From contig JAYTDA010000042.1 in NCBI GenBank assembly GCA_043736155.1, positions 1-57,327 of the forward strand: a stretch of 57,327 bases of DNA. Direction: 5' to 3'. The first letter of the stretch is position 1. Each line of letters opens with the position of its first letter. Below, in pieces: positions 24,854 to 35,151 of the stretch. Under the pieces are notes generated by a model, which saw only the letters and a program-made list of their open reading frames with translations, ran no database searches and was not told where the DNA came from. Origin of the DNA: JANNRR01 sp043736155 (GTDB lineage Bacteria; Pseudomonadota; Alphaproteobacteria; Rhodobacterales; Rhodobacteraceae). A program made the position numbers and the translations under genes.

Positions 24854-27800
24854 ATGCGATTTCTGTCAGGTGCTGTCGTGTTTTGTCTTGGGCTTGCGGT
24901 CATGCCGCTGGCCGCCCAGCAATCTCCGGTGCCGGACCGCCGCGTTGTGGTGACAGAAGGTGTCGATTACCCCGGATCGGACCTGCAGACCCTGCTGGAC
25001 ACCAATTATGACGCCTGTGAACAGGCCTGCCTTGGCAACAGCCAATGCGTCGGTTTCACCTTCAACACCCGGTCCAACAGCTGTTTTCCGAAAAGCGAAA
25101 TCAGCGGGTCTGAACCCTATGCCGGCGCCTTTTCCGCCAGAGTGGTCGAGGTTGACGCCGCCACCAAAGACCGCGCGTTGCAGCGCATGGCCGAACTGCC
25201 GTTCATCGCCGCCAGCGATTTCGATGCCGCCCGCGATCTGGCGCAGCGCATCGGCGATCTGCATGTGACCGGCGAATGGAGCGCCGAGGATCATCTGGCC
25301 TCTGCCGCCGATGCCCGCAAAACCAACGATCTGGTGACTGCAGGCAAATTTGTCGGTGCCGCGCTGAGCCTGACGGATGCCTCGGATCAATGGGTGGACT
25401 ATGGCCGCCTGATGCTGGATCAGCGCCCGCAAATGCCCGAGGGGGATAGGTCAGAGCTGAACAGCCGCGCCTTTGCCGCCGCGCTGAACGGCTATCTGCG
25501 GGCTGGTAAACCGGCGGCACAGGCATCGGCGCTGGCGCTGGCCGGTGAGGCTTTGGTGGAAATGGGGCGCGGGTCGGAGTCGATTGCGCTGTTCAAGCAA
25601 GCACAGGATTTGCAGCCCCGTTCCGATGTGGCGGCGATGCTGGCCGATGCCACGGGCAAATTCGGCTTTCGCATCGAGGAAACCGCTGTCGAAAGCGATC
25701 TGGCGCGGCCCCGCATCTGCGCCACCTTCAATCAGCAGCTGAAAGACGGCGGCTTTGACTATGCCCCCTTTGTCCGGGCCGCAACCGAAGGGCTGGCGGT
25801 GACGGCGGAATACAACCAGATCTGCATCGCCGGGGTTGAACATGGCGTGCGTTACGCCGTGACCTTTCGGGAAGGGCTGCCTGCGGCGAATGGCGAAGTG
25901 CTGGCGCAAGACACCGAGATTGCGCTGTATGTCCGTGACCGCTCCCCTGCCGTGCGGTTCCCGGGCCGCGCCTATGTGTTGCCGAAATCGACCGAAGCGG
26001 CGATTCCGGTCGAAACCGTCAACACCAAAGCCATCGATCTGGTGCTGCGCCGGGTATCAGACCGCAACCTGCTGCGCGCCATTCAGAACGACTATTTCGG
26101 CCGCTCGATGGTTTACTATGAGGAGGAGGATTTTGCCGCCAATGTGGCCGAGGAGCTTTGGCGCGGCACCGGCGATGTCGGGATGGAGGTCAACAAGGAT
26201 GTCACGACCCGCCTGCCGATGGATGGGGTGATCGCCGGATTGCCCGCTGGTATCTATGCCCTGTCCGCCTCAATCGCCGGGCAGGACAAGTATGACAACC
26301 CCGGGGCAACCCAGTGGTTTGTAATCTCCGATCTGGGCGTCACCACCCTGTCGGGCACCGACGGTCTGCATGTGTTTGTGCGGGCGCTGGGCGATGCCTC
26401 GGCCAAGGCGGGGGTGACCGTCACCTTGCTGTCGCGCGCCAATGCGATTCTGGGCACCACCACCACCGATGCCGAAGGCTATGCCCATTTTGCTGCCGCC
26501 CTGACCCGTGGCAGCAATGGTGCCGAACCGGCATTGGTCGAGGTGACCGAGGGTGACACCGACATTGCCTTTCTGTCGCTGACCGACCCTGAATTTGACC
26601 TGTCAGACCGGGGGGTTGAAGGGCGCGAGGCGGCGCCGCCGGTCGATGTGTTCCTGACCACCGACCGCGGCGCCTACCGGGCCGGTGAAACCATCTTTGT
26701 CACCGCCCTGACCCGTGACCCGCAGATGAACGCCATTGAAGGGCTGCCGCTGACCGCGATCCTGACCCGACCTGACGGCGTCGAATATTCCCGCACCTTG
26801 GCCGAAGATGGCGGTGCCGGTGGCCATGTCTTTGCCTTGGCCGTCGCCGGTTCCGCCCCGCGCGGCCCCTGGCGGCTGGAACTGCGGGCCGAAGCCGATG
26901 GCCCGGCGCTGGCATCCACCACCGTGCTGGTCGAGGATTTCCTGCCCGAACGCATCGACTTTACCCTTGCCCTGCCCACCGGTGCGGTGCGTCTGGGTGA
27001 CACCCCGGACCTGACGATTGAGGCACGCTATCTGTTTGGTGCCAAAGGTGCCGGTCTGCCGATTGAAGGCGAGGTGCAGGTGCGTGCGGTGGATGAGCTG
27101 GAAAGCCTGCCGGGCTACCGGTTCGGGCTGTATGATGAGTTTTTTGCACCGCAAACCGCCTACATCGAGCCGGGCATGGAAACCGACGCCGAAGGTCTGG
27201 CCACGGTGCCACTGACCTTCGCCGAATTCACCGACCCGCGCCGCCCGCTGGAAATGCGGGTGACCGCCCGGCTGTCCGAAGGGTCGGGTCGCCCGGTGGA
27301 ACGGCAAGTGACCAAGATACTCGCCCCCGCCGCGCCGATGATCGGGATCAAGCCGCAGTTTGACGGTGTGGTGGCCGAAGGCAGCAACGCCGGGTTTGAC
27401 CTGATCGCCATCGGCCCCGAGATCAGCCTGATGGATCTGCCGGTGCACTGGACGCTGAACCGGGTGGAGACCGAGTATCAATGGTATCGCCAATATGGCA
27501 ACTGGAACTGGGAACCGACCACCATTCGCACAAGGGTTGCGGAAGGTGACGCAGACCTGAGTGCCGCTGGCCCGGTGTCCGTTTCGGCCCCGGTGCAGTG
27601 GGGCGCGTATGAGCTGAAGGTGGAAAGCGCCGACGGCGCGGATTTCGTCGCCAGTTCGGTGAGTTTCTACGCCGGTTGGTATGCCCCAGCCGATGCCACC
27701 GAAACCCCCGATACGCTGGAACTGTCGCTGGACAAACCGGCCTACCTGCCGGGTGAAACCGCAACGCTGCGGCTGGTGCCACGCGCTGCCGGTGTGGCGC

Positions 27801-30310
27801 TGGTAACGGTGATGTCGAACCACCTGATCTCAATGCAGGCGGTCGCTGTGACCGAGGGCGAAAACATCATTGCGCTGCCGGTCACCGATCAGTGGGGGGC
27901 GGGGGCCTATGTCACCGCGTCGGTGATCCGGCCAATGGATGTGGCGGCGGGGCACAACCCGGCGCGGGCGCTGGGGCTGAGCTATGCCGCCGTTGATCCC
28001 GGTGCGCGGCGGCTGAACGCCAGGCTGGAACTGGCTGCGGAGGCGGAACCGCGCGGGCCGCTGGATGTGGCGATCAGGGTCGATGGGGTGGCGGCGGGCG
28101 AGGTCGCCTATGTTACCCTTGCGGCGGTGGATCAGGGTATCCTGAACCTGACGGGCTTTCAGCCGCCAGACCCCGATGGCCACTATTTCGGCCAGCAAAA
28201 GCTGGGCATGGCGATCCGCGATGTCTATGGCCGGTTGATCGACGGGCTGAATGGCGAGATCGGGGCGGTGCGTTCTGGTGGTGACAGTGGCAGCGCCAAG
28301 CTGCAATCCCCGCCGCCGACAGAGGAACTGGTCGCCTATTTCGCGGGGCCATTGCAGGTCGGTGCCGACGGCTACGCCCGCGCCAGCTTCGATCTGCCCA
28401 GCTTTAACGGCACCGTCAAGGTGATGGCGGTGGTCTGGACCAAATCCGGTGTGGGGCAGGCCAGCGCCGATGTGCTGGTGCGCGACCCGGTGGTGCTGAC
28501 AGCCTCGGTGCCGCGCTTCATGGCACCGGGCGATGGCAGCCGGTTGTTGCTGGAGATTGTGCATGCCAAAGGCCCGACAGGCCGTGTGGGGGTCGATGTG
28601 ACGGCAACCGGCCTGACGCTGGGTGCCGTGCCATCGGGTGTCGATCTGGCCGAAGGCGGCAAACAGGTGGTGTCGGTCCCGATCACCGCCGGAGAGGTCG
28701 GGCTGCACACCTTGCGGGTGGCGCTGACGACGCCGGATGGCAAACAGCTGGTCAAGCTGCTGACCCTGCCGGTGCAGGTCAACGACCCGGTGCAAACCGT
28801 CACAACCCGGTTTGAACTGGCGCAAGGTGACACCTTTACCTTTGATGGCAATGTCTTTGCCGGGTTCCACCCCGGCACCGCCAGTGCCACCCTGGCCATG
28901 GGCCCATTGGCGCGGTTCGATGCGCCGGGGCTGCTGGCCAGCCTTGACCGCTATCCCTATGGCTGCACCGAACAGCTGACCTCCAGGGCGCTGCCGCTGC
29001 TGTATCTGTCGGATGTCGCCAGGGCGATGGGGATGGCGGATGCCGGGGATATCGACTTGCGGGTGACAGAGTCGATTGCCGAAGTGCTGACCAATCAGGA
29101 CAGCAACGGCGCCTTTGGCCTGTGGTCGCCGTCATCCGGCGATTTCTGGCTCGATGCCTATGTAACCGATTTCCTCAGCCGGGCGCGGGCGCAGGGCTAC
29201 GCGGTGCCCGACAACGCTTTCCGCATGGCGATGGACAATCTGCGCAACCATGTGAACTACGCCCCTGATTTCGACAAGGGCGGCGGCGATCTGGCCTATG
29301 CGCTGATGGTGCTGGCGCGCGAAGGCGCTGCAGCCGTTGGCGACCTGCGCTATTATGCCGATGTGAAAGCCGATGCCTTTGATACCCCGATCGGGGCCGC
29401 CCAACTGGGGGCGGCGTTGGCGTCGTATGGCGACCAGACCCGGGCTGATGCGATGTTCAAACGCGCGGCGGCACTGGTCAAACGCGCCTATGCCGGACCC
29501 GAGGCGCAGCTGTACCGCGCCGACTATGGCACCCGCCGCCGGGATGCGGCTGCGCTGCTGGCGCTGGCAACCGAGGCGGGCAGCACCGCGATTGACACCG
29601 AAGCCCTGTCCAAGGCGCTGGCGGTGGCAACGCCGTTTGGTCTGTCGACCCAGGAAAGCACCTGGGCGCTGTTGGCAACCCATGCGCTGATCGGCAAAGC
29701 CTCGACTGACGGGCTGCTGATCGACGGCGCGCCGATCGAGGGGCCGCTTGTCCGCGTGCTGGACTCTGCCACCGCAGGCGGTGCCGCGATGGCGATTGCC
29801 AATCAGGGGGCCAAGGTGGCGACGCTGACGCTGACAACCTTTGGTGTGCCGGAAGTGCCGCTGGATGCCGGGGGCAATGGCTATGCGATCAAACGCAGCT
29901 GGTACACGATGGCGGGTGAAGAAGTGTCACCCGATCAGGTGCAACAGGGTGCGCGGCTGGTGGCGGTGATCGAGGTCAACCCGTTTGGCGGTGGCGAAGC
30001 GCGGCTGATGGTCAATGACCCGCTGCCTGCGGGGTTCGAGATTGATAACCCGAACCTGATGGCGGCTGGGGATGTGGCGGCGCTGGACTGGCTCGACCTG
30101 AATGCCGAGGCGCAGCATGCCGAATTCCGGCAGGACCGCTTTCTGGCGGCGGTGGATTGGTATGGATCAACCCCGTTCCGTCTGGCCTACATCGTGCGCG
30201 CGGTATCGCCGGGGACATTCCACCTGCCTGCGGCATCGGTAGAGGATATGTACCGCCCCGACTACCGCGCATGGACCGCGGCGGGGCAGGTTGCCATCGC
30301 CGAACGCTGA
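24854..30310 (+). CDS. Bacterial alpha-2-macroglobulin with N-terminal PAN/Apple domain
   Basis: 1,818 residues from ATG 24854, preceded by GGGAGG; the ORF upstream of it is antisense to the kinase. Signal peptide MRFLSGAVVFCLGLAVMPLAAQ has no lipobox Cys, unlike E. coli YfhM. A PAN/Apple-like Cys-rich module follows (about 25-95, CEQACLGNSQCVGFTF). Next come macroglobulin domains with the MG and A2M-domain hallmarks (AYRAGETIFVTALTRD, YLPGETATLRLVPRAAG) and the thioester motif CTEQ in DRYPYGCTEQLTSRALPLL with C1371 and Q1374. Such proteins are proposed periplasmic protease traps that guard peptidoglycan. The stop overlaps pbpC by 1 base, the classic pairing. Confidence 0.93.
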   Translation: MRFLSGAVVFCLGLAVMPLAAQQSPVPDRRVVVTEGVDYPGSDLQTLLDTNYDACEQACLGNSQCVGFTFNTRSNSCFPKSEISGSEPYAGAFSARVVEVDAATKDRALQRMAELPFIAASDFDAARDLAQRIGDLHVTGEWSAEDHLASAADARKTNDLVTAGKFVGAALSLTDASDQWVDYGRLMLDQRPQMPEGDRSELNSRAFAAALNGYLRAGKPAAQASALALAGEALVEMGRGSESIALFKQAQDLQPRSDVAAMLADATGKFGFRIEETAVESDLARPRICATFNQQLKDGGFDYAPFVRAATEGLAVTAEYNQICIAGVEHGVRYAVTFREGLPAANGEVLAQDTEIALYVRDRSPAVRFPGRAYVLPKSTEAAIPVETVNTKAIDLVLRRVSDRNLLRAIQNDYFGRSMVYYEEEDFAANVAEELWRGTGDVGMEVNKDVTTRLPMDGVIAGLPAGIYALSASIAGQDKYDNPGATQWFVISDLGVTTLSGTDGLHVFVRALGDASAKAGVTVTLLSRANAILGTTTTDAEGYAHFAAALTRGSNGAEPALVEVTEGDTDIAFLSLTDPEFDLSDRGVEGREAAPPVDVFLTTDRGAYRAGETIFVTALTRDPQMNAIEGLPLTAILTRPDGVEYSRTLAEDGGAGGHVFALAVAGSAPRGPWRLELRAEADGPALASTTVLVEDFLPERIDFTLALPTGAVRLGDTPDLTIEARYLFGAKGAGLPIEGEVQVRAVDELESLPGYRFGLYDEFFAPQTAYIEPGMETDAEGLATVPLTFAEFTDPRRPLEMRVTARLSEGSGRPVERQVTKILAPAAPMIGIKPQFDGVVAEGSNAGFDLIAIGPEISLMDLPVHWTLNRVETEYQWYRQYGNWNWEPTTIRTRVAEGDADLSAAGPVSVSAPVQWGAYELKVESADGADFVASSVSFYAGWYAPADATETPDTLELSLDKPAYLPGETATLRLVPRAAGVALVTVMSNHLISMQAVAVTEGENIIALPVTDQWGAGAYVTASVIRPMDVAAGHNPARALGLSYAAVDPGARRLNARLELAAEAEPRGPLDVAIRVDGVAAGEVAYVTLAAVDQGILNLTGFQPPDPDGHYFGQQKLGMAIRDVYGRLIDGLNGEIGAVRSGGDSGSAKLQSPPPTEELVAYFAGPLQVGADGYARASFDLPSFNGTVKVMAVVWTKSGVGQASADVLVRDPVVLTASVPRFMAPGDGSRLLLEIVHAKGPTGRVGVDVTATGLTLGAVPSGVDLAEGGKQVVSVPITAGEVGLHTLRVALTTPDGKQLVKLLTLPVQVNDPVQTVTTRFELAQGDTFTFDGNVFAGFHPGTASATLAMGPLARFDAPGLLASLDRYPYGCTEQLTSRALPLLYLSDVARAMGMADAGDIDLRVTESIAEVLTNQDSNGAFGLWSPSSGDFWLDAYVTDFLSRARAQGYAVPDNAFRMAMDNLRNHVNYAPDFDKGGGDLAYALMVLAREGAAAVGDLRYYADVKADAFDTPIGAAQLGAALASYGDQTRADAMFKRAAALVKRAYAGPEAQLYRADYGTRRRDAAALLALATEAGSTAIDTEALSKALAVATPFGLSTQESTWALLATHALIGKASTDGLLIDGAPIEGPLVRVLDSATAGGAAMAIANQGAKVATLTLTTFGVPEVPLDAGGNGYAIKRSWYTMAGEEVSPDQVQQGARLVAVIEVNPFGGGEARLMVNDPLPAGFEIDNPNLMAAGDVAALDWLDLNAEAQHAEFRQDRFLAAVDWYGSTPFRLAYIVRAVSPGTFHLPAASVEDMYRPDYRAWTAAGQVAIAER

Positions 30311-32343
30311 TGCGCGCGCGGGGGTTCATCCTGCTGGCGGCTGGCCTGTGGCTGGCGGGCGTGGGGCGCGACCAGTTTGACGCTTGGGTCGATGCCACGG
30401 CGCTGCCACCGTTGGACGCCGAGACCTCGGTAGAGGTTCTGGCGCGTGATGGTCGGCTGCTGCGCGCCTTTACCGTGGCGGGGGATCGCTGGCGGCTGGC
30501 GGTGGCGCTGGATCAGGTAGACCCTGACTTTGTGGCGATGCTGGTGGGCTATGAGGACAAGCGGTTTTATCAGCATCCCGGGGTTGACCCGGTGGCGCTG
30601 GTCCGCGCCTTGGGTCAGGCGCTGCGGAATGGCGGTGTGGTGTCAGGCGGTTCAACCCTGACCATGCAGGTGGCGCGGTTGCTGGAGGATAGCGGCACCG
30701 GCCAGTGGCAGGGCAAACTGCGGCAGATCAGGTTGGCACTGGCGCTGGAACGGCATCTGACCAAGGAGCAGATCCTGGGCCTATATCTGCTCCACGCGCC
30801 TTACGGTGGCAATATCGAAGGGCTGCGGGCGGCGACGCTGGCTTATTTCGGGAAAGAGCCGCGCCGCCTGACCCCGGCGGAATCCGCTTTGTTGGTGGCA
30901 TTGCCGCAAAGCCCGGAGGCACGGCGACCTGACCGCCAATTGGCAGCGGCGACCGAGGCGCGGGGCCGGGTGTTGCAGCGGCTGCTGTCACAGGGTTGGC
31001 TGGATAGCGAACAACTGGCGGCAGCCGAAACAGAGCCTGTTCCGGCCCAAAGACGGCCTTTTCCCGCCCTTGCCCCCCATATCACACAGCGTTTGCACAG
31101 TGAAAATCCTGGGGCTGGTCGTTTTGGAACGACCCTGGACGCGACCCTGCAGGTCCAACTGGAGCGCCTCGCCCAAGATGCCGTGGTGGCGCGGGGCAAC
31201 CGAGTTTCGGTGGCGATCCTGGTGGCCGATCACCGTACCGGCGAGATTCTTGCGTCGGTTGGGTCTGCGGCCTATCAGGGCGATCAGCGGCAGGGCTATG
31301 TTGATATGACCCGGGCTTTGCGCTCGCCCGGTTCCACCCTGAAACCGCTGATCTATGCCATGGCGTTCGATGATGGCCTGGCCCATCCCGAAACCATGAT
31401 CGAGGATGCCCCGGTAGCGTTTGGCAGCTACCGCCCGCAAAACTTCGACAAGGTGTTTCGCGGCACCCTGCGGCTGCGGCAGGCGCTGCAGCTGTCGCTG
31501 AATATCCCGGTGGTGGTGCTGCTGGATGCCATCGGGCCCGCCCGGCTGATTGCCGCGATGGAGCGGGCCGGGGTGAAACCGGTGATCCCCGGTGGTCAAC
31601 CCGGCCTTGCCGTCGCGCTGGGCGGCGTGGGGGTGACGCTGGAAGATCTGGTGCAGATTTACGCGGCACTGGGCGCAGGTGGCAAGGTGGTGCCGCTGCA
31701 TGTCGCCGGGGCCACGGCACCAAAGGGCCGGATGATTTCGGCGGTGGCAGCGTGGCAGGTTGGCGACATACTGCAAGGCATGCCGCCGCCTGCGGGGTCG
31801 CCCGCCAACCGTCTGGCCTACAAGACCGGCACCTCCTATGGCCACCGCGATGCCTGGGCGATTGGCTATGACGGGCGGCACGTCATCGGCATCTGGATGG
31901 GGCGGCCCGATGGTACACCGGTGCCGGGGGCGTTTGGCGGCGATCTGGCGGCACCGATCCTGTTTGAAGCCTTTGCCCGGCTGAAACCCGAACTGGACGA
32001 TCTGCCACCCCCACCGCCCGCAGCCCTGATCCTCTCTACCGCCAATCTGCCGTTGCCGTTGCAGCACTTCCGCCCGCGCAACGCGGTGTTTGCCACAGCC
32101 CCCGATGCGCCGGTGCTGGCGTTTCCGCCAGATGGCGCTGCGGTGGAACTGGCCGGTGGCCCGCTGCGGGTAAAGGTCAGCGCAGGCACGCCGCCGTTTA
32201 CCTGGATGGCGGATGGCGTGCCGCTGGTGCTGAAAAGCCGGGGGCGGGAAGAAAGTCTGCCGCTGACCGGGCCGGGGTTCGTGACGCTGTCGGTGATCGA
32301 CGCCGAAGGGCGATCGGCAAGGGCCAGCATCACCCTGCAATAG
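30310..32343 (+). CDS. pbpC: Penicillin-binding protein 1C
   Basis: 677 residues; TGATG junction with the macroglobulin gene, so coupled. One N-terminal membrane helix. Glycosyltransferase GT51 domain (about 50-225) with catalytic Glu in GYEDKRFYQHPGVDP and GGSTLTMQVAR; transpeptidase with S342-TLK (SPGSTLKP), SLN, and KTGTSYGHRDAWAIGY; C-terminal BiPBP_C domain (PF06832, about 585-677) with FPPDGAAVEL. PBP1C with alpha-2-macroglobulin is a conserved pair thought to repair peptidoglycan, the macroglobulin trapping the intruding protease. Confidence 0.95.
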   Translation: MRARGFILLAAGLWLAGVGRDQFDAWVDATALPPLDAETSVEVLARDGRLLRAFTVAGDRWRLAVALDQVDPDFVAMLVGYEDKRFYQHPGVDPVALVRALGQALRNGGVVSGGSTLTMQVARLLEDSGTGQWQGKLRQIRLALALERHLTKEQILGLYLLHAPYGGNIEGLRAATLAYFGKEPRRLTPAESALLVALPQSPEARRPDRQLAAATEARGRVLQRLLSQGWLDSEQLAAAETEPVPAQRRPFPALAPHITQRLHSENPGAGRFGTTLDATLQVQLERLAQDAVVARGNRVSVAILVADHRTGEILASVGSAAYQGDQRQGYVDMTRALRSPGSTLKPLIYAMAFDDGLAHPETMIEDAPVAFGSYRPQNFDKVFRGTLRLRQALQLSLNIPVVVLLDAIGPARLIAAMERAGVKPVIPGGQPGLAVALGGVGVTLEDLVQIYAALGAGGKVVPLHVAGATAPKGRMISAVAAWQVGDILQGMPPPAGSPANRLAYKTGTSYGHRDAWAIGYDGRHVIGIWMGRPDGTPVPGAFGGDLAAPILFEAFARLKPELDDLPPPPPAALILSTANLPLPLQHFRPRNAVFATAPDAPVLAFPPDGAAVELAGGPLRVKVSAGTPPFTWMADGVPLVLKSRGREESLPLTGPGFVTLSVIDAEGRSARASITLQ

Positions 32344-32427
32344 CTTCAATCAACAACGATCACCAAATCTGTTGCTTTTGAGCGAATCTTGCGTAATCAT
32401 CCGGGCAGACCATCCGTCAGGTGCAAT

Positions 32428-33225
32428 TTGGCCCAAGACCGCCCCAGCGCCATCCGTGCCTATCTGTTTGAACATGGCCAGACCACGGTGCTGCGCCTGG
32501 CAGAGGTGATTGGCACCTCGATCGCCACGCTGCGCCGTGATCTGACCGAAATGGAAAGCGCCGGCATGGTCGAACGGCTGCATGGCGCGGCGCGGCTGGC
32601 CAACGGCACCCTGCATGAGGTTGGGTTCAAGACCCGCGAAGCCGCCAACCTGGCCGCCAAGCGCGCCATTGCCCTTGCCGCCTTTGCGATGGTCCGGCCT
32701 GACAGCAGCCTGATGCTGGATGCCGGAACCACGGTTCTGCAACTGGCGCGGCAGATTCGGATGACAGGGGTACCGCTGCGGGTTTTTACCAATTCACTGG
32801 CGGTGGCGCAGGAACTGGTGGATTTGCCAAATGTGAACCTGTGTCTGCTGGGGGGCAGGGTTCGGGTGGAAAACCTGTCGATCACCGGGCCGCTGGCTGA
32901 AGCCATGTTGCAGGGCCTGTGGTTCGATCAGCTGTTTCTGGGGGCCAGCGCCATTGCCGATGATGGCTGGATCACCAGCCATGATGCCGACGAGGCGCGG
33001 CTGAATGCCGTGATGGTGGCACGCGCGGCGCAGACCATCCTGTTGGCAGACCACAGTAAATTCAGCCAGCGCGCCACCTTTGCCGTGCAGCGTCTGAGCG
33101 GTGAGGAGCGGGTGGTGACAGACCGCGACCTGCCACCCGACCTCGCGCGCTATGCCGATGATGTTGGCCTGTCCATCACCTTTGCGCCGCCGACTGTCGC
33201 AGAACGGCGGGTTGGTCATGGCTGA
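32428..33225 (+). CDS. DeoR/GlpR family transcriptional regulator
   Basis: 265 residues if TTG 32428 is used (MAQDRPSAIRAYLFEHG is the family-like N-terminus; AGG lies about 7 bases upstream). TTG 32389 would add 13 residues; no ATG is available. A DeoR helix-turn-helix (about 15-60, VLRLAEVIGTSIATLRRDLTEMESAGMVERLHGAAR) is followed by a DeoR C-terminal sensor domain with DAGTTVLQLARQI, LLGGRVR and ADHSKFSQRATF. Such sensors bind phosphorylated sugars. First gene of the amino-sugar operon and its likely local repressor; it overlaps the kinase by 8 bases. Confidence 0.9.
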   Translation: MAQDRPSAIRAYLFEHGQTTVLRLAEVIGTSIATLRRDLTEMESAGMVERLHGAARLANGTLHEVGFKTREAANLAAKRAIALAAFAMVRPDSSLMLDAGTTVLQLARQIRMTGVPLRVFTNSLAVAQELVDLPNVNLCLLGGRVRVENLSITGPLAEAMLQGLWFDQLFLGASAIADDGWITSHDADEARLNAVMVARAAQTILLADHSKFSQRATFAVQRLSGEERVVTDRDLPPDLARYADDVGLSITFAPPTVAERRVGHG

Positions 33226-34174
33226 TCTGGTGGCAGCGCTGGATGGGGGTGGCACCAAGACCCAAGGGGCCTGGGCCGATCCGTCGGGGCGCGTCACCCT
33301 TGGTGCCGCACTGGCGGGGTGCAACCCGCAGGACGGGGCGGATTGGGCGGAAAACCTGCAAATGGCGCTGCTCGCCCTGCCCGCCGCAACTGTCCATGCC
33401 ACCTTGGGGATCCCCGGGTTTGGCGAGGTGCCGAACGACGACGAACGGGTGCTGCAACTGGTGGCGGATGGTTTTCCCGGCACCGCACAGGTGCTGAACG
33501 ATGTCGCACTGGCCTATCGTGGCGCTTTTCCAAACGGCGGTGGCGTGCTGATTCTGGCGGGAACCGGTTCAATGGCGATGGCGTCCGGGCCAAAGGGCCT
33601 GCACCGCACCGGTGGCTGGGGCGATGCCTATGGCGATGAGGGCAGCGCCTATTGGATCGGCCGCGCCGGGCTGGCACTGGCCAGCAAACAGGCCGATGGC
33701 AGGCTGCCGGATACCGGCTTTGCGGCGGCATTGTCGGCGCGACTGGGGCTGGGCGCAAAGCCCGACCCCTATGCCCTGCTGGGCTGGGTCATGGCGCAAC
33801 GCCATCAGCGCCCCGCCATCGCGCAGGTCGCCCGCCAGATCGACCAGATGGCACAGGCCGGGGATGCCGTAGCGATTGCCCTGCTGCAGGCCGCCGCCGC
33901 CGAATTGCACCAGCACATGCAGGCCGTGGCGCGGCTGGCAGGTCTGCCTGATACAGCGCCCTGGGCCTGTGCAGGGTCTGTTTTCAACAGCCTGACCGTC
34001 CGCACCACCCTGACTGACCTCCGCCATCAACCCCCGGTTCCACCGCAACTTGATGCGCTGGGCGGCGGGCTGTGGCTGGCGGCGACGGCCGCAGGGTGGG
34101 TCGTGGACCCGACATGGGCAAACCGGATCGCGGCAGGGCTTGCCGCAGCATTTTCAGCAAGGGCACCAGAATGA
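33218..34174 (+). CDS. BadF/BadG-type ATPase, N-acetylglucosamine or glucosamine kinase
   Basis: 318 residues from ATG 33218. DGGGTKTQGAWAD near the N-terminus is the phosphate-1 motif of actin-like kinases; VLILAGTGSMAMAS is phosphate-2 and ALGGGLWLAAT the adenosine motif. Family members phosphorylate GlcNAc or glucosamine. Sited between the DeoR regulator and the SIS protein, both overlapping by 8 and 4 bases. The exact sugar is unknown, but an amino sugar is the most consistent reading of the neighbours. Confidence 0.85.
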   Translation: MADLVAALDGGGTKTQGAWADPSGRVTLGAALAGCNPQDGADWAENLQMALLALPAATVHATLGIPGFGEVPNDDERVLQLVADGFPGTAQVLNDVALAYRGAFPNGGGVLILAGTGSMAMASGPKGLHRTGGWGDAYGDEGSAYWIGRAGLALASKQADGRLPDTGFAAALSARLGLGAKPDPYALLGWVMAQRHQRPAIAQVARQIDQMAQAGDAVAIALLQAAAAELHQHMQAVARLAGLPDTAPWACAGSVFNSLTVRTTLTDLRHQPPVPPQLDALGGGLWLAATAAGWVVDPTWANRIAAGLAAAFSARAPE

Positions 34175-35121
34175 CACCGACACTTCGCAGCATCCTTGAA
34201 CAATTCCCCTATTGGCGCAGCGCGACGATGCCCGCGATGCTGGCAGACACCGGGCGGACCCGTGTGGTGATCGGCTGTGGCAGCAGCTACAATCTGGCGC
34301 TGTCGATAGCCGCTGCGCTGAACCTGAAAGGGTTTCCCGCCATCGCAGTGCCCGCCGGGGAATGGCTGATCCGGCCCGATGCCTATTGCCCCACCGCTGA
34401 AGTCGAAGTCATTGCCCTGTCGCGCAGCGGCGAAACCACGGAAACCGTCGCAGCAGCGAGGGCCAGCCGGGCAAGAGGGCAACGGGTCACCGCCATCACC
34501 TGTGCCCCCGGATCGGCGCTACCCGCCGCATCAGACACAATTCTGGAGTTCGACACCCACCCGGCAGAAGGCATCGTGATGACGGTTTCCGCCAGCCTGA
34601 TGCTGTTGGCGGGCTATGCCATGGCCGGGGAAAGTGACGGGGACAGGCTGGCGGCGCGGGCGGAAACCCTGATGACGGCTTTTGCCGCGCTGCCAATCGA
34701 CAGTCTGGCACAGCGCAGCCATTTCGTCTTTCTGGGTGGCGGCACCCATTATGGCGTGGCACTGGAAGGCGCGCTGAAACTGCAGGAAATGGCTTTGTGC
34801 TACACCCAGGGATTTCATCCCGGAGAATATCGCCACGGCCCGGTCAGTCTGGTCGATGAACGCACCGCCGTGGTGCTGCTGTACAGTGCCGAAACCGCGG
34901 CGGATGAGGCGGTTCTGGCGGCGGAACTGCAGGCCAAAGGCGCGCTGGTGCTGGGGATCGGCGGCCCCGGCACCCTGTCGCTGCCCGTTGCAACGCCCGG
35001 CATCGGGGCAGGGGCGGAAATGCTGCCGCTGTTGCAGCTTTTGGGCGAACGCTATGCCGCAGCCAAGGGGCTGGACACATCGGCGCCGCGGCATCTGACC
35101 AAAGTGGTGATACTGCCATGA
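34171..35121 (+). CDS. Double SIS-domain aldose-ketose isomerase/deaminase
   Basis: 316 residues with two SIS domains (about 20-155 and 185-310), similar to the isomerase half of GlmS without its glutaminase domain. GCGSSYNLALSIA, ALSRSGETTET, VFLGGGTHYGVALEGALKLQEMAL and YTQGFHPGEYRHGPVSLVDE are visible. Proteins of this type are AgaS-like or NagB-II-like 6-phosphate deaminases. Next to a GlcNAc/glucosamine kinase it most likely turns the hexosamine 6-phosphate into fructose 6-phosphate and ammonia. It overlaps the kinase by 4 bases. Confidence 0.82.
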   Translation: MTPTLRSILEQFPYWRSATMPAMLADTGRTRVVIGCGSSYNLALSIAAALNLKGFPAIAVPAGEWLIRPDAYCPTAEVEVIALSRSGETTETVAAARASRARGQRVTAITCAPGSALPAASDTILEFDTHPAEGIVMTVSASLMLLAGYAMAGESDGDRLAARAETLMTAFAALPIDSLAQRSHFVFLGGGTHYGVALEGALKLQEMALCYTQGFHPGEYRHGPVSLVDERTAVVLLYSAETAADEAVLAAELQAKGALVLGIGGPGTLSLPVATPGIGAGAEMLPLLQLLGERYAAAKGLDTSAPRHLTKVVILP

Positions 35122-35151
35122 CGACACCGAAGCCAGCACCATAGGACCACG

